Position numbers and translations under genes: made by a program. Positions 57,435 through 64,000 of a stretch of DNA of 64,000 nt are shown here, one piece after another. The notes beneath the pieces are model-generated. The model worked only from the letters and a program-made list of their open reading frames with translations, ran no database searches and was not told the DNA's origin. Numbering within the stretch: position 1 is the stretch's first letter; every line of letters starts with the position of its first letter. Source of the stretch: Beroe forskalii (lineage: Eukaryota; Ctenophora; Nuda; Beroida; Beroidae). The DNA is taken from assembly GCA_011033025.1 (NCBI GenBank), contig WFMF01000077.1, positions 434,001-498,000 on the forward strand, given 5' to 3'.

Positions 57435-58025
57435 TTAAGTCTTTATGTCAGGGCTCACAGCTCTGTTGACTCCATTTTCAGTGTCAGGGCTTTCGGCTCT
57501 GCTGACGTCATCAACTGTGGAAGTCTCCTTGTCTCGTGGCACTGGTTCGGTATGTGATGCGGATTCCTGCTGTTCAGTAAACTGTGTGATCAATGAACCA
57601 ATATTCCGTAAATGTGCGTCTATGTCCAGGCATTGATCAGATAGGGTTGGGCAGTGAAACGTGGTTCCTGGATCAGGACGAGGCTGCTCCAACACTTCTA
57701 TTCTTTGCTCCAGTGCTGTGAGGCGCGCATCAAATTCCAAAAGTAGCGTGGACAAATCATGTACCAGCTCTGTTTTACTATCGGGACTAGTAAAAGTGTC
57801 AATGTAATTGTGTGCCACGGACTCCGCGGTGTTCTTCATCTTCTCTTTCTTCTCTCTATCTCTCCTTGCTTTCGTCATTCTCTGTTTAATGAACGAGAGT
57901 AATGAGCACAGGTAGGCTTTAAGCCGTAGTTCAAGACGTTGCGCCCTCAATGGTATTATATAAACGATGTGATACTGCGTGGGGCCCTCACACAGCACCG
58001 GTGAGTCAAGATGAATGTAATTCAC
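57435..58025 (-). CDS. Unknown coiled-coil protein A, unit 1
   Basis: The likely start is ATG 57878 (MTKARRDREKKEKMKNTAES, 147 residues). The frame is open upstream to 58025, through the D repeat. After a basic N terminus comes a leucine-rich heptad region (LVHDLSTLLLEFDARLTALE QRIEVLE, about residues 35-62), then an acidic Ser/Thr/Pro tail (DDVSRAESPDTENG). It precedes protein B in the same direction. A structural or oligomerising role would fit a coiled coil, but that is inference; no family is recognised. Confidence 0.55.
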   Translation of the reverse strand: MNYIHLDSPVLCEGPTQYHIVYIIPLRAQRLELRLKAYLCSLLSFIKQRMTKARRDREKKEKMKNTAESVAHNYIDTFTSPDSKTELVHDLSTLLLEFDARLTALEQRIEVLEQPRPDPGTTFHCPTLSDQCLDIDAHLRNIGSLITQFTEQQESASHTEPVPRDKETSTVDDVSRAESPDTENGVNRAVSPDIKT

Positions 58026-58632
58026 AAGACATGCGCATCGAGGGGAATTATAAATATGTGATTTCCAGTTGCGAAACCGGAGTGTACGTCTTCGACCGAA
58101 AACTGTACGTTGTCTGATAACAGGTAACGTCTAGCTTTTTCTCTTCGTCTTTCATGCGAGTTTCGTGTCTTTGAAATTACGTTCTGATCGGTGTGAATTT
58201 TCAAGATTCAAGTTTCAAACGTAAAAATAAAACGAGATTTTGAAATAAATGTAAACGTTTTCGTCCTTCTATTTACATCAGGGACTTATCAAACATCAAA
58301 ATCTCGAAATGATAACTCAAATGGTGACAGTCTCGCATGTGCAATTTTTGCTCCTTTATAAAGCAGTTTTTCACTCAACCAATGTTTCTATCATTGTGGA
58401 ATTATTCCATATCACGAGATAAATATGAAAACTTAATTTAAAACGATTTCAATCCAAAATTGATAGCACTCTAAGTATGTCATCCTGTTTAATTGAAAAG
58501 CTACCGTCCAATTTGGCTCGTTTCAAATTCATATTATCTGTGTTATTTAAACTCAAGGAAATAATTTTAAAATTCCTGGTTCCATTTAGTGTATAAAATC
58601 GCGCACAGTTATTTCAATTAACTATGTAATTT

Positions 58633-59268
58633 TTAACGTTCTCTCCAATTGTTGCTTTTGGCTGGTGACGTACGAGTTTCGTAGCATTTTGGTGTGAAGC
58701 AGCGTGCTCGAGTCTTCGTCTCCGTACTCCTGGCACCATTCATGTCCTCTTCTTTCTTCTTCTCGAGGAATTTTTCTCTTTTCTGCCACAGTTGGTTGGA
58801 TATTGACTCGTTGTACTGCGTTTCCGTATGCCACATCGTCACTATCTCTCGTACTGTTTCTTGATCCAGACTTTCTGAATCCTCAGCCAGTTCTGCTATT
58901 CGGCTGTCCAGGGTCTGAAACTTAGATTCATGAGTGTGAGCGTAGTCCCTCATTATGTCTATATCGCTCAGAAATCTCTGTTTCGATGAGTCAATCTTCA
59001 TTCTGATGTGTTGCTCATCATCACCATGATTCACCCTGGGCCTGAACTTAGGTGGCAGATACTCTGGGCTTACACTGCTCCATTTCTCGTAGAGTTCTGC
59101 TTTTTTCACATTTTGGAGGTACTTCCAGTAGTATTTCTTACGGCAGTTCATCGAGTCCGACCACAGCACTTGATTATTATGTTTAAAATCCCTGGCTTTC
59201 TGGCTTATCGGATGAATTTGGCCGTTCTTCTCTGTCATATCCTCTAACATCAATTCCACTCTACTCAA
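58633..59268 (-). CDS. Unknown coiled-coil protein B, unit 2
   Basis: Same as the unit 1 protein except the final residue (Arg instead of His). The first ATG is at 59250. It is an exact 1842-bp offset copy. Confidence 0.55.
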   Translation of the reverse strand: MSRVELMLEDMTEKNGQIHPISQKARDFKHNNQVLWSDSMNCRKKYYWKYLQNVKKAELYEKWSSVSPEYLPPKFRPRVNHGDDEQHIRMKIDSSKQRFLSDIDIMRDYAHTHESKFQTLDSRIAELAEDSESLDQETVREIVTMWHTETQYNESISNQLWQKREKFLEKKKEEDMNGARSTETKTRARCFTPKCYETRTSPAKSNNWRER

Positions 59269-59276
59269 GCGACTCT

Positions 59277-59840
59277 TTAAGTCTTTATGTCAGGGCTCAC
59301 AGCTCTGTTGACTCCATTTTCAGTGTCAGGGCTTTCGGCTCTGCTGACGTCATCAACTGTGGAAGTCTCCTTGTCTCGTGGCACTGGTTCGGTATGTGAT
59401 GCGGATTCCTGCTGTTCAGTAAACTGTGTGATCAATGAACCAATATTCCGTAAATGTGCGTCTATGTCCAGGCATTGATCAGATAGGGTTGGGCAGTGAA
59501 ACGTGGTTCCTGGATCAGGACGAGGCTGCTCCAACACTTCTATTCTTTGCTCCAGTGCTGTGAGGCGCGCATCAAATTCCAAAAGTAGCGTGGACAAATC
59601 ATGTACCAGCTCTGTTTTACTATCGGGACTAGTAAAAGTGTCAATGTAATTGTGTGCCACGGACTCCGCGGTGTTCTTCATCTTCTCTTTCTTCTCTCTA
59701 TCTCTCCTTGCTTTCGTCATTCTCTGTTTAATGAACGAGAGTAATGAGCACAGGTAGGCTTTAAGCCGTAGTTCAAGACGTTGCGCCCTCAATGGTATTA
59801 TATAAACGATGTGATACTGCGTGGGGCCCTCACACAGCAC
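59277..59840 (-). CDS. Unknown coiled-coil protein A, unit 2
   Basis: Identical to the unit 1 protein from ATG 59720 onward. The upstream open part is nine codons shorter because the third D repeat ends at the insertion boundary. This argues that 59720, and not the far upstream start, is the true initiation site. Confidence 0.55.
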   Translation of the reverse strand: MLCEGPTQYHIVYIIPLRAQRLELRLKAYLCSLLSFIKQRMTKARRDREKKEKMKNTAESVAHNYIDTFTSPDSKTELVHDLSTLLLEFDARLTALEQRIEVLEQPRPDPGTTFHCPTLSDQCLDIDAHLRNIGSLITQFTEQQESASHTEPVPRDKETSTVDDVSRAESPDTENGVNRAVSPDIKT

Positions 59841-59930
59841 CGGTGAGTCAAGATGAATAGACAGATATAGAGATATATAGAGGTATATAAATATCGAGAG
59901 ACTTTTTTAGTGAAAGAAGTATACTCTATT

Positions 59931-60206
59931 CCCAAAACCAAAAAGGATTTGGTTGTGATGGTCCGCGGCGGTTTTAAGGCGTTCTCTACTGTAAAACCCA
60001 TGATATGAGAAAGAACGCGACGGTTAAAACTGCTGCAACGTCACTTATAAAACATACAGCATTCACGTAACTTTGATGCATCAAAAAAGTGCCGTTGCGG
60101 CAGTTTTAACCGTCGCGTTCTTTCTCATATCATGGGTTTTACAATAAAGAACGCCTTAAAACCGCCGCGGACCATCACAACCAAATCCTTTTTGGTTTTG
60201 GGAAAA
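59931..60206. repeat. P module, copy 1: inverted repeat with about 104-bp arms
   Basis: The arms CCCAAAACCAAAAAGGATTT...GGTTAAAACTGC (59931-60034) and their complement (60094-60206) surround a spacer with TGATGCATCA. The spacer orientation is opposite to that in copies 2 and 3. Confidence 0.9.
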
Positions 60207-60832
60207 AATATCACCCTTTTTCTGTGCCGTGATATTGAATTTTGGCGTCAAATCACGCGTAAAAATTCGCGTTACCTAGCATTACTGATGACGTCACAAT
60301 TACGTCATAAAATTAGATGAGCTATCTGAGACCCATTCATTTACACAGTTGGGACTATGACCGACAACATATCCAAAGATGAAGTTCTGGGGTGGTCCCG
60401 TTCTCTCTCCACTAGCTTCACAAGATTTGCCAGTTTTTGGAAATTTTTTCGTGTCAAAGTGCTTCGAACAATCGCAAATATCTCAATGATGCCGTAGAGC
60501 CCGGAACTTTTCGACCACATCTTTGGAAAGTACATTAAATTTCCTTTCTGCGCTCACAGGAGCATTTTTTTCTATCTCGAAAGCTTCATACCGAAAAATT
60601 GCGTTGAAAAACGCCTATTTTTGGGAAAATCGACATTTGAAATTCTTAGTTTTGTGACGTCATTATGACGTCATTATCATGACGTAAAATAGTTTTTAAG
60701 GTCACTAACTGCAAGTTCTATCTTTCTACTTTACAACGCTGGGTCGATGAGCTCTGTATCTCTTATGGTTCCCGAGATATCGCCGTTTAAATAGGGTATA
60801 CTTCTCGCACTAAAGCGTCATCTCTCATATAT
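60207..60832. repeat. F module, forward copy 1
   Basis: Shared with 62218-62842 and 63561-64000 (forward) and 61310-61941 (inverted) at about 98 percent. It contains several GACGTCA motifs (TGACGTCATTATGACGTCAT near 60655-60675, TGACGTCAC near 60289). Open frames of 60-75 codons occur in all copies but lack protein-like features. Confidence 0.85.
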
Positions 60833-62842
60833 GTATCAGGGGGCTGGCAAGCCCCCCGCGGCGGTTTGCGAGCCCGAGGGCCCGAAGGGCCCGAGGGCGA
60901 GCATTGGACGGCGGACCTAACAGTGCGAGGGCCGAAGGCCCGAGCGCGAGCCCGAGGACCCGAAGGGTCCGAGGGCGAGCATTGAACGGCAATCCTTACA
61001 GTACACGAGCTTCCGGACATTGGAAGTGAGTTTTGTTAACTTTGCTTGCCAGCCCCCAACTATATGTTTTCATGGATTGGCCATAATTCACGTTAAAATT
61101 TGAGTAAGTTCCCTTTGCCGAAATTGCACCAAAATTTGATCATCGCATGTTTAGAGGTCAAAGGTGCAACTGTCAAAATTTCAGATTGATTGGATTAAAA
61201 ATGGCCGAGATATTACAACTTGAATATTGCCAAAATCGAGGGTGTTCTTGTTAAATTGGGTTACGACCATATATATACATACATATGTATATACATATAG
61301 AGGTATATACATATACGAGAGATGACGCTTTAGTGCGAGAAGTATACCCTATTTAAACGGCGATATCTCGGGAACCATAAAAGATACAGAGCTCATCGAC
61401 CCAGCGTTGAAAAGTAGAAAGATAGAACTTGCAAATAGTGGCCTTAAAAACTAATTTACGTCATGATAATGACGTCATAATGACGTCACAAAACTAAGAA
61501 TTTCAAATGTCGATTTTCCCAAAAATAGGCGTTTTTCAACGCAATTTTTCGGTATGAAGCTTTCGAGATAGATCAAAATGCTCCTGTTAGCGCAGAAAGG
61601 AAATTTAATGCACTTTCCAAAGATGTGCTCAAAAAGTTCCAGGCTCTACGGCATCATTATGATATTTGCGATTGTTCGAAGCACTTTGACACGGAAAAAA
61701 TTCCAAAAACTGGCAAAACTTGTGAAGCTAGTGGAGAGAGAACGGGACCGCCCCAGAACTTCATCTTTGGATATGTTGTCGGTCATAGTGCCAACTGTGT
61801 AAATGAATGGGTCTCAGATAGCTTATCTAATTTTATGACGTAATTGTGACGTCATCAGTTATGCTAGGTAACGCGAATTTTTACGCGTGATTTGACGCCA
61901 AATTTCAATATCTCGGCACAGAAAAAGGGTGATATTTTTTCCCCAAACCAAAAAGGATTTGGTTGTGATGGTCCGCGGCGGTTTTAAGGCGTTCTCTACT
62001 GTAAAACCCATGATATGAGAAAGAACGCGACGGTTAAAACTGCCGCAACGGCACTTTTTTGATGCATCAAAGTTACGTGAATGCTGTATGTTTTATAAGT
62101 GACGTTGCAGCAGTTTTAACCGTCGCGTTCTTTCTCATATCATGGGTTTTACAGTAAAGAACGCCTTAAAACCGCCGCGGACCATCACAACCAAATCCTT
62201 TTTGGTTTTGGGAAAAAATATCACCCTTTTTCTGTGCCGTGATATTGAATTTTGGCGTCAAATCACGCGTAAAAATTCGCGTTACCTAGCATTACTGATG
62301 ACGTCACAATTACGTCATAAAATTAGATGAGCTATCTGAGACCCATTCATTTACACAGTTGGGACTATGACCGACAACATATCCAAAGATGAAGTTCTGG
62401 GGTGGTCCCGTTCTCTCTCCACTAGCTTCACAAGATTTGCCAGTTTTTGGAAATTTTTTCGTGTCAAAGTGCTTCGAACAATCGCAAATATCTCAATGAT
62501 GCCGTAGAGCCCGGAACTTTTCGACCACATCTTTGGAAAGTACATTAAATTTCCTTTCTGCGCTAACAGGAGCATTTTTTTCTATCTCGAAAGCTTCATA
62601 CCGAAAAATTGCGTTGAAAAACGCCTATTTTTGGGAAAATCGACATTTGAAATTCTTAGTTTTGTGACGTCATTATGACGTCATTATCATGACGTAAATT
62701 AGTTTTTAAGGCCACTATTTGCAAGTTCTATCTTTCTACTTTCCAACGCTGGGTCGATGAGCTCTGTATCTTTTATGGTTCCCGAGATATCACCGTTTAA
62801 ATAGGGTATACTTCTCGCACTAAAGCGTCATCTCTCGTATAT
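60833..62842. repeat. Complete 2010-bp array unit (G, inverted F, P, F)
   Basis: The order is G 60833-61285, inverted F 61310-61941, P 61942-62217 and forward F 62218-62842. Inverted F, P and F together form a 1.53-kb near-perfect palindrome centred near 62080. The next unit begins at 62843. The previous unit (from 55665) has the same order but carries the 3.7-kb insertion and has lost most of its inverted F. Confidence 0.85.
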
Positions 62843-64000
62843 GTATCAGGGCGCTGGCAAGCCCCCCGCGGCGGTTTGCGAGCCCGAGGGCCCGAAGGGC
62901 CCGAGGGCGAGCATTGGACGGCGGACCTAACAGTGCGAGGGCCGAAGGCCCGAGCGCGAGCCCGAGGACCCGAAGGGTCCGAGGGCGAGCATTGAACGGC
63001 AATCCTTACAGTACACGAGCTTCCGGACATTGGAAGTGAGTTTTGTTAACTTTGCTTGCCAGCCCCCAACTATATGTTTTCATGGATTGGCCATAATTCA
63101 CGTTAAAATTTGAGTAAGTTCCCTTTGCCGAAATTGCACCAAAATTTGATCATCGCATGTTTAGAGGTCAAAGGTGCAACTGTCAAAATTTCAGATTGAT
63201 TGGATTAAAAATGGCCGAGATATTACAACTTGAATATTGCCAAAATCGAGGGTGTTCTTGTTAAATAGGGTTACGACCATATATATACACATTTCCCCAA
63301 ACCAAAAAGGATTTGGTTGTGATGGTCCGCGGCGGTTTTAAGGCGTTCTTTACTGTAAAACCCATGATATGAGAAAGAACGCGACGGTTAAAACTGCCGC
63401 AACGGCACTTTTTTGATGCATCAAAGTTACGTGAATGCTGTATGTTTTATAAGTGACGTTGCAGCAGTTTTAACCGTCGCGTTCTTTCTCATATCATGGG
63501 TTTTACAGTAAAGAACGCCTTAAAACCGCCGCGGACCATCACAACCAAATCCTTTTTGGTTTGGGGAAAAAATATCACCCTTTTTCTGTGCCGAGATATT
63601 GAAATTTGGCGTCAAATCACGCGTAAAAATTCGCGTTACCTAGCATAACTGATGACGTCACAATTACGTCATAAAATTAGATAAGCTATCTGAGACCCAT
63701 TCATTTACACAGTTGGGACTATGACCAACAACATATCCAAAGATGAAGTTCTGGGGCGGTCCCGTTCTCTCTCCACTAGCTTCACAAGTTTTGCCAGTTT
63801 TTGGAATTTTTTCCGTGTCAAAGTGCTTCGAACAATCGCAAATATCATAATGATGCCGTAGAGCCTGGAACTTTTTGAGCACATCTTTGGAAAGTGCATT
63901 AAATTTCCTTTCTGCGCTAACAGGAGCATTTTGATCTATCTCGAAAGCTTCATACCGAAAAATTGCGTTGAAAAACGCCTATTTTTGGGAAAATCGAGAT
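62843..64000. repeat. Partial third array unit (G, P, F), running off the window
   Basis: G is 62843-63290. P follows at once (63294-63560), so the whole inverted F is missing. Forward F continues to the window end. The array therefore continues to the right. Confidence 0.85.

Larger units (their letters stand above)
56112..59862 (-). mobile_element. Doubled insertion element with 55-bp terminal direct repeats and 6-bp target duplication
   Basis: The layout is D-I-D-I-D. D (about 55 bp, starting ATAAACGATGTGATACTGCG) lies at 56118, 57960 and 59802. I is about 1787 bp, giving a period of exactly 1842 bp. The two full units differ at about four positions (near 56201, 56272, 56631 and 56796 relative to the second unit), so the doubling is very recent. 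ATAGAC occurs at 56112-56117 and 59857-59862 as a target duplication. The related junction at 61270 in the next array unit, without the insert, supports insertion. Each unit carries two minus-strand reading frames. Direct terminal repeats shared by tandem copies recall LTR or Penelope-like arrangements, but no polymerase, protease or integrase motif is seen. The family is unknown. Confidence 0.75.

Noticed and set aside
61578-61802. A 74-codon frame conserved in four F modules
   Set aside because: The modules are about 98 percent identical overall, so retention is not selection. The frame has no start context or motif, and a second overlapping frame is equally open.
1-64000. Bacterial-type features such as operons, ribosome-binding sites or CRISPR arrays
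   Set aside because: The spliced ciliary gene, LINEs and repeat structure are eukaryotic; the tandem arrays lack CRISPR spacing and uniqueness of spacers.

Overview
The window is eukaryotic, AT-rich and very repeat-dense. The one host gene identified with confidence is a homolog of DRC2/CCDC65, a subunit of the nexin-dynein regulatory complex of motile cilia. It lies on the + strand in at least eleven exons with GT-AG introns from 170 bp to over 7 kb. Together with two LINE lineages, SINE-like fragments and many short inverted-repeat elements, this suggests an invertebrate animal with motile cilia. Sponge- or cnidarian-like is my guess from overall texture only; the species cannot be fixed from the sequence.

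Layout. 1-4557: upstream tandem and dispersed repeats (about 163-bp GGGCGTGG monomers, a 101-bp array, a GGCGAA array, a SINE-like piece). 4558-31413: DRC2 exons 1-11, giving about 469 residues against 484 in human; the last exon is uncertain (weak candidate at 32416-32575). Intron 1 contains an opposite-strand three-exon gene (5086-5908) with a gag-like segment. Introns 8 and 10 are each swollen by a 5-kb inverted-repeat element (17089-21914 and 25785-30897). Each element contains exon-like segments with good splice sites. 33130-49740: three 5'-truncated LINEs (one on -, two on +), short elements and palindromes. 49741-55500: mostly unassigned DNA with several hairpin elements. 55665-64000: a tandem array of about 2.0-kb palindromic units that runs off the right edge. 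Its first unit is interrupted by a recent 3.7-kb insertion, made of two nearly identical 1842-bp copies carrying two unrecognised coiled-coil reading frames.

The genes do not form an operon or pathway. DRC2 is a single ciliary gene and the rest is mostly mobile or satellite DNA. The most unusual things are: (1) the head-to-tail doubled element at 56112-59862, with 55-bp terminal direct repeats and a 6-bp target duplication; (2) a recurring cloverleaf-like element design, an outer stem enclosing three hairpins whose loops carry a GGCTTCGCC-type sequence; (3) long perfect palindromes with 1-2 nt centres; (4) nucleosome-length monomers each carrying one CCACGCCC box; (5) splice sites of DRC2 that are duplicated (exon 9) or embedded in minisatellite (exon 11).
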